From G965198795 sp965198795 (GTDB lineage Bacteria > Pseudomonadota > Alphaproteobacteria > Rhodospirillales > Casp-alpha2), in NCBI GenBank assembly GCA_965198795.1, contig OZ240674.1:806001-870000 (forward strand): a stretch of 64,000 bases of DNA, read 5' to 3'. A program made the translations under genes and the position numbers. The notes beneath the pieces were generated by a model. That model was not told the origin of the DNA, searched no databases, and worked only from the letters and a program-made list of their open reading frames with translations. Of the stretch, positions 31,379 through 39,906 are shown one piece after another. Positions within the stretch are counted from its first letter, which is position 1, and every line of letters begins with the position of its first letter.

Positions 31379-32167
31379 TCAGTCGAACTTCGCCAGAATG
31401 TCGCCCCGGCCCGACCGGAACCGGCGGGCGACCGGGATAAAATTCGCCCAACTCAGAACGACGGGCTCGGGTAGATACACCGTAGCGCCGATCATTTGCG
31501 AGAGGATTTTATACAATCCCAGAAGTTTGAAGACCTTCCTGCCCAGGACATGGGGATGCAGAGACAACGCGAGGTAGGCTTTCCGGTCCCGGCAAAACCC
31601 GAGAAGATCTTTGTAAATCAGATACTCCGCCCCCTCAATATCGCATTTGACGACGCCGGCGTCCCGAATTTCCGGAACGACGTCCTTGAACGCCCGGAAT
31701 TTCGCGGCGGTGGATTCCGTTCTCGTCCGCCCCTCGACGATATCGTCCGCGTCGAACACGCTGGACGCGCTGTCGCCAAAGGCGAACCGCTTGTAGAGCC
31801 GCCTTTCCCCGGCGGTCGGCAAAAGACCGTAATGGTGAACCCGCAGTTTGTCTCGAAGGCCGTTGAGTTCGACATTACGGACCAGGGATTCATGCGCGAT
31901 ATCGTCGGGCTCGAACGCGTGGCATTTCGTCGCCCCCGACAGCAGGGCAAATATCGCGGTCCAGCCGACATAGGCGCCGATATCGATGAACACCCGCCCC
32001 GGCGCATGGGCGGCCAGAAACTGGAACAGGTCCGTTTCCCAGCCTTCTTGCTCGAATATCCGAACGAAGCGCCGTTCAAATTCCGACTCGCAGACGATCA
32101 CGATGTTTTTGCCAAGAACCGGCAGCACCGCCGTTCGCGCCGTTCCCTCCATCTTCGCGTCTTCCAT
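31379..32167 (-). CDS. FkbM-family methyltransferase (first copy)
   Basis: The 262-aa protein has the FkbM SAM-binding core: VFIDIGAYVGWTAIFALLSG (motif I), CHAFEPDDIAHESLVRNVELNG, and VVKCDIEGAEYLIYKDLL (Asp-Ile-Glu-Gly-Ala). FkbM enzymes O-methylate sugars or small metabolites, and in bacteria often decorate surface polysaccharide. It sits beside a second, different FkbM gene and a glycosyltransferase, which supports a role in glycan modification. The substrate cannot be read from the sequence. Confidence 0.85.
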   Translation of the reverse strand: MEDAKMEGTARTAVLPVLGKNIVIVCESEFERRFVRIFEQEGWETDLFQFLAAHAPGRVFIDIGAYVGWTAIFALLSGATKCHAFEPDDIAHESLVRNVELNGLRDKLRVHHYGLLPTAGERRLYKRFAFGDSASSVFDADDIVEGRTRTESTAAKFRAFKDVVPEIRDAGVVKCDIEGAEYLIYKDLLGFCRDRKAYLALSLHPHVLGRKVFKLLGLYKILSQMIGATVYLPEPVVLSWANFIPVARRFRSGRGDILAKFD

Positions 32168-32208
32168 CTTTGTCCGGTCCGCCTTTCAAACCCACACAAT
32201 CGACAAGG

Positions 32209-32937
32209 TCACACCTTGTAATCCCAATCGGCGCGGGCGAAAAAACCCGTCGCGCGATATTGAGCAATGCAGACATAGCCCCGCTCGAGAAGGTGTTTGT
32301 AAACGCCGCTTGAGATCAGATCCGCCATCGTGTCGATCAAAACCTCGACCATGACGACTTTCGGCCGGTGTTTATCGAGATCGAGCCCGCGCAGCGCCTC
32401 CAGATCATGCCTCTCCACATCGATCGTGATCAAGTCGATAGACCGGTCGGGCAGTTCGGCCCCGATAACGTCGTCAAGCGTCCGGACGGGGACTTTCTCT
32501 TCCCGGAACGGCTTGCCGATGCGGCCGCTCCACTCCAGCGCGTGATCCTTGTTCAAGGTGTTCAGGCCGCTGCCGGGGTCGAAAATATAGGCCGTGAGTT
32601 CGCCCGCCCGCGCGCTCACGCCGCACCGAAGGTTTTTATCCTGCGGCCGAAACATGTTGCAAAGATCAATGTTTCCTTGCGTGATGTCGATGTTAAGACC
32701 GCGCCAGCCGGCCTGATACAGCGCATAAGTGACATTGCCGATAATGGGATGATTACATCCCGCATCGACGAACGTTCCCCAGGCCGCGCCGCGTTTGGTG
32801 AACAAGCGGTGCAACAGGATATCCTCGCCCCAGCCGCCGTTTGATCGCAGCGGTTTCGCCTTCCAAACACGGTAGCGTTTGTAAATCGGCGTCGGCTTGA
32901 TCCATTTCTCTTTGAATTTTTTCAGCATACCGGCCAT
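32209..32937 (-). CDS. FkbM-family methyltransferase (second copy)
   Basis: The 242-aa product is another FkbM methyltransferase. It has GGWGEDILLHRLF, TFVDAGCNHPIIGNVTYALYQAGWRGLNIDI (SAM site) and LITIDVERHDLEALRGLDL. It is only distantly similar to its neighbour, so it is not a recent duplicate. The frame extends upstream to 33081, but that part overlaps the divergent glycosyltransferase; I choose ATG 32937 (MAGMLKKFKEKW). Start confidence is moderate. Confidence 0.82.
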   Translation of the reverse strand: MAGMLKKFKEKWIKPTPIYKRYRVWKAKPLRSNGGWGEDILLHRLFTKRGAAWGTFVDAGCNHPIIGNVTYALYQAGWRGLNIDITQGNIDLCNMFRPQDKNLRCGVSARAGELTAYIFDPGSGLNTLNKDHALEWSGRIGKPFREEKVPVRTLDDVIGAELPDRSIDLITIDVERHDLEALRGLDLDKHRPKVVMVEVLIDTMADLISSGVYKHLLERGYVCIAQYRATGFFARADWDYKV

Positions 32938-32992
32938 ACACGGGACCCCGAACGGCGAAACAGGCCGAGAGACGTAGAGGATAAGCCAGACC

Positions 32993-33727
32993 ATGGCAAG
33001 TGACGTCACCTTCGTTCTGACCAGTTGCGGCCGGATGGATTTGCTGGATGAGACGCTGGAGAGCTTTTTCACCCACAACACCTATCCCATCGAGCGCCAC
33101 CTGCTGGTGGAGGACTCGGCCGACCCCGATTGCTGGACGCATCTTGAAAAAACCTGGGGCGGCAGGGTCACGCCGCGCCTGAACCGGGAAAAGAAAGGTC
33201 AAATCCGCTCCATCGTCGAGACCTATGAATTGGTCGATACGCCCTACGTCTTTCATTGCGAGGACGACTGGCTGTTCACGCGCCCGGGCTTCATCGAGGA
33301 AACCAAACCGCATCTGGAATGGGATCAGCGGCTTATCCAGACCTGGATGATCGCGGAAAAGGCGGCGAACGCGGAAGGGATTTTCACCTGGGAAAAGGTT
33401 CCGGGACCTTTTCAGGACGCCATCCGCCGCGCCGTGTGCCGGGACAGCCTGGATTGGGGCCACTTTTCATTCAATCCGGGTCTGAAACGGATGTCGGATT
33501 ATCGAAAAATCGGCGGATATGGCCGATTCACCAACGAACTGGACATCTCCGTGACTTACCGGGAGCTGGGTTATTACTGCGCCATTCTGAACGAGCCCGC
33601 CGTCCGCCATCTCGGCGACGGCCGGGCGGTCCACGACCCCACCCGTAAATGGCCCAAGCGGCGGAAATGGAACAAACCGGCGGGCTGGCGGCGGCTCTGG
33701 GGCCACATCAAGCCGGGCGGGATCTAG
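32993..33727 (+). CDS. Glycosyltransferase-like protein (GT-A type)
   Basis: The 244-aa protein begins DVTFVLTSCGRMDLLDETLESF, a GT2-like nucleotide-sugar fold. FHCEDDWLFTRPGFIEE provides the acidic metal-binding cluster, and CAILNEPAVRHLGDGRAVHDP near the C-terminus resembles the end of small bacterial glycosyltransferases. There is no membrane helix. It is divergent from the second FkbM gene, with starts only about 55 bp apart. With the two methyltransferases it forms a three-gene glycan island between hisB and hslV. Confidence 0.75.
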   Translation: MASDVTFVLTSCGRMDLLDETLESFFTHNTYPIERHLLVEDSADPDCWTHLEKTWGGRVTPRLNREKKGQIRSIVETYELVDTPYVFHCEDDWLFTRPGFIEETKPHLEWDQRLIQTWMIAEKAANAEGIFTWEKVPGPFQDAIRRAVCRDSLDWGHFSFNPGLKRMSDYRKIGGYGRFTNELDISVTYRELGYYCAILNEPAVRHLGDGRAVHDPTRKWPKRRKWNKPAGWRRLWGHIKPGGI

Positions 33728-33819
33728 GCCGGACGAAACCCTCCCCGCTTTCGGATTCGAAAACGCGGCCTATATCATCTTCACGTTTTTCACGTTCCAA
33801 CCTGGACGGGGACCCGGCC

Positions 33820-34368
33820 TTGCCCTCCGAACACATCTCCTCATGGCGCGGCACCACCATTCTGGCCGTGCGGAAAAACGGTCACGTCGTCGTCGCCGGC
33901 GACGGCCAGGTGTCCCTCGGCGACACGGTCGTCAAAGCGAACGCGCGCAAGGTCCGGCGCCTGGGCGGCGGCGGCGTGGTCGCCGGTTTCGCCGGCGCGA
34001 CGGCCGACGCCTTCACGCTGTTCGAGCGTCTGGAACAAAAGCTGGAAGCCCACCCGGCACAGTTGACGCGCGCGTGCGTGGAGCTGGCCAAGGATTGGCG
34101 GACGGACCGCTATCTTCGAAGACTGGAGGCGATGATGGCCGTGGCGGACAGGGACGTCTCGCTGGTCCTCACCGGCACCGGCGACGTGTTGGAGCCTCAA
34201 GACGGCCTGATCGGGATTGGATCAGGGGGTAATTACGCCCTCTCCGCAGCCCGGGCGCTGATGGATATCGACGGTCTGGGCGCGGAGGAAATCGCCCGGA
34301 AATCCATGGCCGTCGCGGCGGACATTTGCGTCTACACCAATGAAAACGTCATTATTGAAAGCATTTAG
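33820..34368 (+). CDS. hslV: ATP-dependent protease peptidase subunit HslV
   Basis: The 182-aa protein forms the dodecameric peptidase chamber of HslVU. After propeptide cleavage the N-terminal nucleophile is the Thr of TTILAVRKNGHVVVAGDGQV. Catalytic Lys is in NARKVRRL, and GSGGNYALSAARALMD is intact. No ATG fits, so I assign TTG 33820 (product starting PSEHISSWRG), with GGACGGGGA just ahead. The gene ends 12 bases before the hslU ATG, so the pair is one operon. Confidence 0.93.
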   Translation: MPSEHISSWRGTTILAVRKNGHVVVAGDGQVSLGDTVVKANARKVRRLGGGGVVAGFAGATADAFTLFERLEQKLEAHPAQLTRACVELAKDWRTDRYLRRLEAMMAVADRDVSLVLTGTGDVLEPQDGLIGIGSGGNYALSAARALMDIDGLGAEEIARKSMAVAADICVYTNENVIIESI

Positions 34369-34380
34369 GTGGGTTCTCTC

Positions 34381-35694
34381 ATGACCAGTTTCACCCCGCG
34401 CGAGATCGTTTCCGAACTGGACCGCCACATCATCGGTCAGCGGGACGCCAAAAAAGCCGTCGCGGTCGCCCTTCGGAACCGCTGGCGCCGTCAGCGGCTG
34501 CCCGACGCGCTTAAGGAGGAGGTCCTGCCCAAGAACATTCTGATGATCGGTCCGACTGGCGTCGGCAAAACGGAAGTCGCGCGCCGTCTGGCTAAGCTCG
34601 CTCAAGCCCCCTTCATCAAGGTCGAGGCCACCAAATTCACGGAAGTCGGTTACGTGGGCCGGGATGTGGAGCAAATCATCCGGGATCTGCTTGAATCCGC
34701 CATTCACATGATCCGCGACCGGCAGCGCAAACAGATGACGGCGAAGGCGGAAGTGCTGGCGGAAGAGCGCGTTCTGGACGCGCTGGTGGGCGGGAACGCG
34801 GGCTCGGCGACACGGGAGTCCTTCCGCGTGAAGCTTCGCCAAAACCAACTGAACGACAAGGAAATCGAGATTGAGGTCGCCGCCGCAGGCGGTCCCGGCG
34901 CTTTGCCGTCTTTCGAGATTCCCGGCATGCCCGGCTCACAGATCGGCATGTTGAATCTGAACGACATCATGGGAAAAGCCTTCGGCCCACAGAAGAAAAA
35001 GAAAAAGATGACGGTCGGCGAATCCTATGAACTGCTGGTTCAGGAAGAAGCGGACAATCTGCTCGACGAGGAAAATATCGTGGCGGAAGCCATCGATTCG
35101 GTCGAGAACGACGGCATCGTCTTTCTGGACGAAATCGACAAAATCGCGGCCCGGTCCGAAATGAAGGGCGGCGACGTCAGCCGCGAGGGCGTGCAGCGGG
35201 ACCTGCTGCCGCTGATCGAGGGCGCCACGGTCTCCACCAAGCATGGCGCGGTGAACACGGACCATATCCTGTTCATCGCGTCCGGCGCCTTCCATGTGTC
35301 GAAACCCAGCGATATGTTGCCGGAGCTTCAAGGCCGCCTGCCCATCCGGGTGGAACTAAGGGCTCTCACCCGGGATGATTTCGTCCGAATCCTGACCGAA
35401 CCGGAAGCGTCGCTGTTGAAACAGTACCAGGCGTTGATGAAGACGGAGGACGTCACGCTTACCTTCACCGGCGACGCCATCGGCGCGCTGGCCGATTTGG
35501 CCGTCGAGATCAACACGGGCGTCGAGAACATCGGCGCGCGGCGCTTGCATACGGTGATGGAAAAGCTTCTAGAGGAAATCAGTTTTTCCGCATCCGAGCA
35601 ATCCGGCGCATCCATCGAAATCGACAAGGCGTATGTCGAGGAGCGCGTCGCGCCGCTGGCCAAGAACGCCGATCTGTCGAGGTTTATTCTCTAA
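34381..35694 (+). CDS. hslU: ATP-dependent protease ATPase subunit HslU
   Basis: The 437-aa AAA+ unfoldase feeds substrates to HslV. Walker A is GPTGVGKTEVARRLAKLA near residue 57, with the pore loop GYVGRDVE after it. Walker B is GIVFLDEIDKIA, the sensor arginine is in the ENIGARRLHTVMEKLLEEI box, and the C-terminus ends in DLSRFIL, which inserts into HslV. I prefer ATG 34381 to GTG 34369. The TAA stop lies in the left end of repeat element F. Confidence 0.96.
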   Translation: MTSFTPREIVSELDRHIIGQRDAKKAVAVALRNRWRRQRLPDALKEEVLPKNILMIGPTGVGKTEVARRLAKLAQAPFIKVEATKFTEVGYVGRDVEQIIRDLLESAIHMIRDRQRKQMTAKAEVLAEERVLDALVGGNAGSATRESFRVKLRQNQLNDKEIEIEVAAAGGPGALPSFEIPGMPGSQIGMLNLNDIMGKAFGPQKKKKKMTVGESYELLVQEEADNLLDEENIVAEAIDSVENDGIVFLDEIDKIAARSEMKGGDVSREGVQRDLLPLIEGATVSTKHGAVNTDHILFIASGAFHVSKPSDMLPELQGRLPIRVELRALTRDDFVRILTEPEASLLKQYQALMKTEDVTLTFTGDAIGALADLAVEINTGVENIGARRLHTVMEKLLEEISFSASEQSGASIEIDKAYVEERVAPLAKNADLSRFIL

Positions 35695-35983
35695 GTTTTC
35701 ATGACATTAGGCGGCGCTGGTTTACCGGCTCCCAAGAGGTTTGATCCTTCACCCCTGCGTCCGCCGCCGCGCCCATGCGCCCCTGGCGCGTTATTATTTA
35801 TCGTCCCCGCGAAGGCGGGGGTCCAGACCGCCTCTTGTCACGCATGACGGGCCGTCCCTCAAGATAAGCCGAAACGTGGGCCGCGCGGCCTGCGGCGCCG
35901 ACCGTCACTCCAGGACAGACCCCGGGACAAATCCATGACCCGAGCGGCGCCAATCTGGCGGCTCAATCAAGGCCGGACCCTAG
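35691..35983. mobile_element. MITE-like repeat element F
   Basis: The left terminus CTAAGTTTTCATGACATTAG (35691-35710) is a diverged family end that overlaps the hslU stop. It is followed by the inverted subterminal block with CCAAGAGGTTTGATCC. An inner hairpin-repeat arm lies at 35801-35826, preceded by GCGTTATTATTTA. The right end is degenerate, but the CTAG at 35980-35983 again supplies the stop of the convergent gene. No other gene is seen here. Confidence 0.55.
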
Positions 35984-36366
35984 CGCGCCGGCCCGCCGAT
36001 TTTCTTGACGGACGCCCGGCCCTTGATCTCGGCCAAAACCCAATCGATGGTGTCCTCGTCAAGCGCCCGGATATCCCTGGATATCCGGTTCGCAAGTTCC
36101 GTGGCCTTGGGAGTCAGTCCGGCCGTGTCCACGACGATCCGCGGATGGGACAACTCGGCGAGGTCCCTCAATTCTTCCGCGCCGTCCCACATGAGATTGA
36201 AATAGCCGGTGATTTGCTGAACGAGGCCAGGGGACGGCCGGCCGCGGCGGCCGTGTTCCAGGGCCGAGAAATAGGCGGATGAAACACCGAGGTCCTCCGC
36301 CATCTTCTTCAACGTCACGCCCTGGCTCTTCCGAAGTTCTCTGATTTTCTCGCCAAAGGGCGTCAT
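35980..36366 (-). CDS. XRE-family transcriptional regulator
   Basis: The 128-aa protein has an N-terminal Cro/C1 helix-turn-helix: FGEKIRELRKSQGVTLKKMAEDLGVSSAYFSALEHG (residues 4-39). The C-terminal half is predicted helical with no recognised ligand domain. Such regulators commonly sit beside smr and mltA near the origin in Alphaproteobacteria. It starts 3 bases after the smr stop and so is cotranscribed with smr. Its targets are unknown. The TAG stop belongs to the right end of repeat element F. Confidence 0.88.
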   Translation of the reverse strand: MTPFGEKIRELRKSQGVTLKKMAEDLGVSSAYFSALEHGRRGRPSPGLVQQITGYFNLMWDGAEELRDLAELSHPRIVVDTAGLTPKATELANRISRDIRALDEDTIDWVLAEIKGRASVKKIGGPAR

Positions 36367-36369
36367 TGA

Positions 36370-36951
36370 TCAGTCCCCGTGTTTCCGGCGTTTCAGCAGC
36401 ACGTAAAGCGCGCCCTCGCCGCCGTCCTTGGGGACCGCGTGAGAAAAGCCCCGGACAAACTGGCGAAGGCCCGGCCCGTTGAGCCACCCCGGCGCCGCTT
36501 GCCGGATGGCCCCGATCCGGCCGTCGAGGCGCGCGCCCTTGCCCGTGATCACGAGAACCGCGCGGCGGCCCCGCCGGAACGATGACCGCAAGAAGGCGTC
36601 AAGGGCGCGTTCCGCCTCCGTCAGCGAAAGCCCGTGAAGATCAATCCGGCCCTCGATCTCCACCTTACCCCGGCGCATGCGGGTTTGCGTCCGGCGATCC
36701 AGGCCGGGCCCCCCGCCATGCGTAAGGGGTTTCAAGACCGTTGTCCGTGAAATCCCCGGCGGCGGCGGGGGCGATGGGGGCGATGGCGGTTCGCGCCCCG
36801 GGATGGCGGCCTGTTCGCGGGACGGGGACGGCAAATCCTCGAACGAAGGATCATAATCACGGCCTTCCAGGCGCTCCACATCTCCGGTGACCCGCCGCCA
36901 GAGGCGGGCGTCCTCGGACGTCAGGGCCTTGGCGCGCCGTTCAGTTTTCAT
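36370..36951 (-). CDS. smr: Smr-domain protein
   Basis: The 193-aa protein ends in a stand-alone Smr domain (residues about 108-190) with IDLHGLSLTEAERALDAFL and the GKGARLDG loop, motifs tied to DNA or RNA nicking activity in MutS2-type Smr domains. The first 100 residues are Pro/Arg-rich and probably disordered. ATG 36951 (MKTERRAKAL) gives an 11-base overlap with lutC. Its role is uncertain; related proteins cut nucleic acid or rescue collided ribosomes. Confidence 0.87.
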   Translation of the reverse strand: MKTERRAKALTSEDARLWRRVTGDVERLEGRDYDPSFEDLPSPSREQAAIPGREPPSPPSPPPPPGISRTTVLKPLTHGGGPGLDRRTQTRMRRGKVEIEGRIDLHGLSLTEAERALDAFLRSSFRRGRRAVLVITGKGARLDGRIGAIRQAAPGWLNGPGLRQFVRGFSHAVPKDGGEGALYVLLKRRKHGD

Positions 36952-37648
36952 CGTCCTCAATCACAATGATGTGCAGGTTCTTGGGCCCATGGGCGCCGAG
37001 GAACAGGGTCAGCTCGATATCGGCCGTCCGCGACGGCCCCGTGATCCAGTTGACGGCGCGGGGCATGAACCGTTCGCCGCCGCCGCCCTCTTTCCCCGTC
37101 CGCTCCGAGCGCAGCCGCGACCACATATCTTCATATGAGCCGCCGATATCGGAAGCCCGGACGACGGCAATGTGCGTGAGCGGCAGGAAATTGTTGGTGG
37201 TCGGATTGTCGGGCCCGGATGTGAAGAAGAGCGTGCCGGTTTCCGCGATCCCGCCGTACGCACGGCTGACGCCGGCCGTATCCGCGCCGTCACCCTTGCC
37301 TGTCCGCCGCTCCAGCGTGGGCGCCGAGTCCCAGTCCGCGGACCGAAGCAGGGGATCCGGCGTCAGCTTGACCCTGGCCGGCAGGTTTCGCGAGGCGAGA
37401 TAATCGGCGACGGCGCGGGGAATGTCCTTGTTCGCCGCCACCCGGGCGACCGTCGCGTGCGCCCGTTCCGCCTCGCCCTGGAAGCGGTCAACCAGGTCAT
37501 CCCGATCAGCCAGGCCGCGTCCCGGAATCAGGTTCCGGCCATGCGCCGCGATCCGGTCCCGGACGGTTTTGGCGCGCGTTCCGTCATCCGCGGACGCTTT
37601 CAACCGGCGTCTGATCGCGCCCATGATCTCGGACCGCGCGCCGCTCAT
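36941..37648 (-). CDS. lutC: Lactate utilisation protein LutC (LUD domain)
   Basis: The 235-aa product is a LUD-domain protein of the LutC/YkgG family, part of the iron-sulfur LutABC complex that oxidises L-lactate to pyruvate. Visible motifs are AETGTLFFTSGPDNPTTNNF, LPLTHIAVVRASDI and a C-terminal NWITGPSRTADIELTLFLGAHGP. The start ATG 37648 overlaps the lutB stop (ATGA). It is the last lut gene of the operon, followed by smr in overlap. Confidence 0.9.
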   Translation of the reverse strand: MSGARSEIMGAIRRRLKASADDGTRAKTVRDRIAAHGRNLIPGRGLADRDDLVDRFQGEAERAHATVARVAANKDIPRAVADYLASRNLPARVKLTPDPLLRSADWDSAPTLERRTGKGDGADTAGVSRAYGGIAETGTLFFTSGPDNPTTNNFLPLTHIAVVRASDIGGSYEDMWSRLRSERTGKEGGGGERFMPRAVNWITGPSRTADIELTLFLGAHGPKNLHIIVIEDDEN

Positions 37649-39099
37649 TTCCGCAGCCCCCCCGTCAACGGATTGACGCCGCCCCCCCGGAGTCCCTTGT
37701 GATAGGCGGAAATGAAGCTGTCCCCCTGGGGAGCCGGCAAATCGCGGGCGCCCGTCCACCCGCCCGCCAGCGGCATCCAGCGGAATCTCCCTTTTCCGCC
37801 CGCCAGTTCCGCCATGACGCCAACGCCAAGACCGGTCAGCATCCGATAGAGCCCGGGCCGTTTCGCGAGCCAGGCCCAGGCCTTCAGGATCCGCCCGCCG
37901 GCGGAGGCGCGCTTTTCACGCTCGAATTGTTTTTCCCGCCAGGCGCGGAGCATTTTCGGCAACGGTATCCGCATGGGGCAGACGCTTTCACATTTCCCGC
38001 AAAGCGTCGAGGCGTTCGGCAAATGCCCCGCCTCGTGAACGCCGATCAGGCCCGGCGTCAGAACGGCGCCCATCGGCCCCGAATAGACCCAGCCATAGGC
38101 GTGGCCGCCGATGGCGTTATAAACCGGGCAGTGATTGAGGCACGCGCCGCAACGGATGCAACGCAACATCTCCTGAAACTCGGTGCCCAGCAGATCGGTC
38201 CGGCCGTTATCCAAAAGAACGACGTGGTATTCCTCCGGCCCATCCAGATCATGGGGACGTTTCGGACCGGTGCAGAACGTGGTGTAGACGGTAATGTCCT
38301 GGCCGGTTCCTGATCGCGACAGCAGACGCAGAATGGTGGACGCGTCCTCCAGGGTGGGCACGACCTTTTCAATGCTGGCGACGACGATATGAACGCGGGG
38401 CAGGGAATAGGTAAGGTCCGCGTTGCCCTCGTTCGTGACCAGGACGTTCGAGCCCGTCTCGGCGATCAGGAAGTTCGCCCCCGTCAGGCCCACGTCCGCG
38501 TCGAGATACTTTTGACGCAGCCTTTCCCGCGCCTCCTCCAGAAGTGAGCGCGGATCGTCCAGATTCCGGCCGGGATCCAGATCGTCGTGCTTTTCACGGA
38601 AGGTTTCCTCCACCTGGCCCTTGGTCAAGTGAACGGCTGGCGCGATGATATGGCTGGGCGGTTCGCCACGAAGTTGAATGATGTATTCACCCAGGTCGGT
38701 CTCAATGGGCGTGACGCCATTCTTTTCGAGATGCTCATTGAGGGCGATTTCCTCGCCGATCATGGACTTCGACTTGGTGACGGTCCTCGCGTCCGCGTTC
38801 CGGCAGATTTCCAGAATCCTGTCCCGCGCCGCCGCCGCGTCCTTGCACCAGTGAACATGGCCGCCGGCTTCCCTCACCCGGGCCTCGTAGCGTTCGAGAT
38901 AAAGGTCCAGGTGTTCGAGAACATGGTTTTTGATGTCCCGGCCCTTGTCGCGGAGATCCTCGAACTCGGGCAGGCGGGCGACGGCTTCCAGCCGTTTGAC
39001 GGGAAATCCGCCCGCCAGCATGTCCAGCGCCTGGCGCAATCGTCGATCTCCAAGGGCTTCCCTGGCGTTGTCCTTGAACGTCCGGGTCCGGCTTTCCAT
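37645..39099 (-). CDS. lutB: Lactate utilisation iron-sulfur protein LutB
   Basis: The 484-aa protein joins a LUD domain (residues about 70-290, with TNEGNADLTYSLPRVHIVV) to a ferredoxin-like region with two 4Fe-4S motifs: CIRCGACLNHCPVYNAIGG and CGKCESVCPMRIPLPKML. A DUF3390-like C-terminus follows. It is the electron-carrying core of LutABC. It overlaps lutA by one base and lutC by four, so translation of all three is coupled. Confidence 0.94.
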   Translation of the reverse strand: MESRTRTFKDNAREALGDRRLRQALDMLAGGFPVKRLEAVARLPEFEDLRDKGRDIKNHVLEHLDLYLERYEARVREAGGHVHWCKDAAAARDRILEICRNADARTVTKSKSMIGEEIALNEHLEKNGVTPIETDLGEYIIQLRGEPPSHIIAPAVHLTKGQVEETFREKHDDLDPGRNLDDPRSLLEEARERLRQKYLDADVGLTGANFLIAETGSNVLVTNEGNADLTYSLPRVHIVVASIEKVVPTLEDASTILRLLSRSGTGQDITVYTTFCTGPKRPHDLDGPEEYHVVLLDNGRTDLLGTEFQEMLRCIRCGACLNHCPVYNAIGGHAYGWVYSGPMGAVLTPGLIGVHEAGHLPNASTLCGKCESVCPMRIPLPKMLRAWREKQFEREKRASAGGRILKAWAWLAKRPGLYRMLTGLGVGVMAELAGGKGRFRWMPLAGGWTGARDLPAPQGDSFISAYHKGLRGGGVNPLTGGLRK

Positions 39100-39881
39100 C
39101 AGTCGTCATCCTCGCGCGCGCGGCCCTCGGCGATGGGCGGCGCCCCGGTCATCCCCGCCAGAACTTCCGCCACATGACGGACTTCCACAGATGAGCCGCG
39201 CCGCTTCAAGCGCCCGGCCATGTTCAGCAAACACCCCATGTCGCCGGCCAGCAGCACGTCCGCGCCGGTTTTTTCAATATCCTCGGCTTTGTTGTTGACC
39301 ATCTGTTCGGAAATATCCGGATATTTGACGCAGAAGAGGCCGCCAAAACCGCAGCAGGTTTCCGGGATTTCGCCCTCCGTCAGCGACAGGCCCCTCACCG
39401 ATTCCAGAAGGGCGCGGGGTTGAACCTTCACGCCCAGTTCCCTTAATCCCGAACAGCTGTCGTGATACGTGACGTTCCGCTCGAACGCCGCGTCCACCGG
39501 CGGCGCTTTCATCACGTCCGCCAGAAAGCTAGTCAGTTCATACGTCTTTTCGGACATTTTGGCGGCCCGGGCGGACCAGACGCCGTCTTCCTCGAACAGT
39601 CCCGGATAATGGTGCGAGATCATGCCGGCGCAGGACCCGCTGGGCGCGACGATATAGTCGTACTCCTCGAACGCCTCGATCACCTGTTTCGCGATGCCGC
39701 GGGCGCCGCCCGCGTCGCCCGAATTATAGGCCGGTTGGCCGCAGCACGTTTGCGCCATCGGCGCCTCGACCACGCAGCCGGCGTCTTCTAGAAGCTTCAC
39801 CGCAGCGAAACCGACGCTTGGCCGCATCAAGTCCACAAGACACGTGACGAACAAGCCGGTGCGCGGGGATTTGGGAACCAT
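39099..39881 (-). CDS. lutA: Lactate utilisation protein LutA (CCG domain)
   Basis: The 260-aa protein has two cysteine-rich CCG domains: QTCCGQPAYNSGD in the first half and PETCCGFGGLFCVKYPDISE in the second, both typical of LutA/YkgE and GlpC-type proteins that bind Fe-S clusters. I start at ATG 39881 (MVPKSPRTGLFVTC), with GGAAGAGA upstream. It heads lutABC, about 25 bp after the mltA stop. The insertion of lut genes between mltA and smr is less usual. Confidence 0.92.
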   Translation of the reverse strand: MVPKSPRTGLFVTCLVDLMRPSVGFAAVKLLEDAGCVVEAPMAQTCCGQPAYNSGDAGGARGIAKQVIEAFEEYDYIVAPSGSCAGMISHHYPGLFEEDGVWSARAAKMSEKTYELTSFLADVMKAPPVDAAFERNVTYHDSCSGLRELGVKVQPRALLESVRGLSLTEGEIPETCCGFGGLFCVKYPDISEQMVNNKAEDIEKTGADVLLAGDMGCLLNMAGRLKRRGSSVEVRHVAEVLAGMTGAPPIAEGRAREDDD

Positions 39882-39906
39882 GGACTCTATCTCTTCCGGC
39901 GATCCG

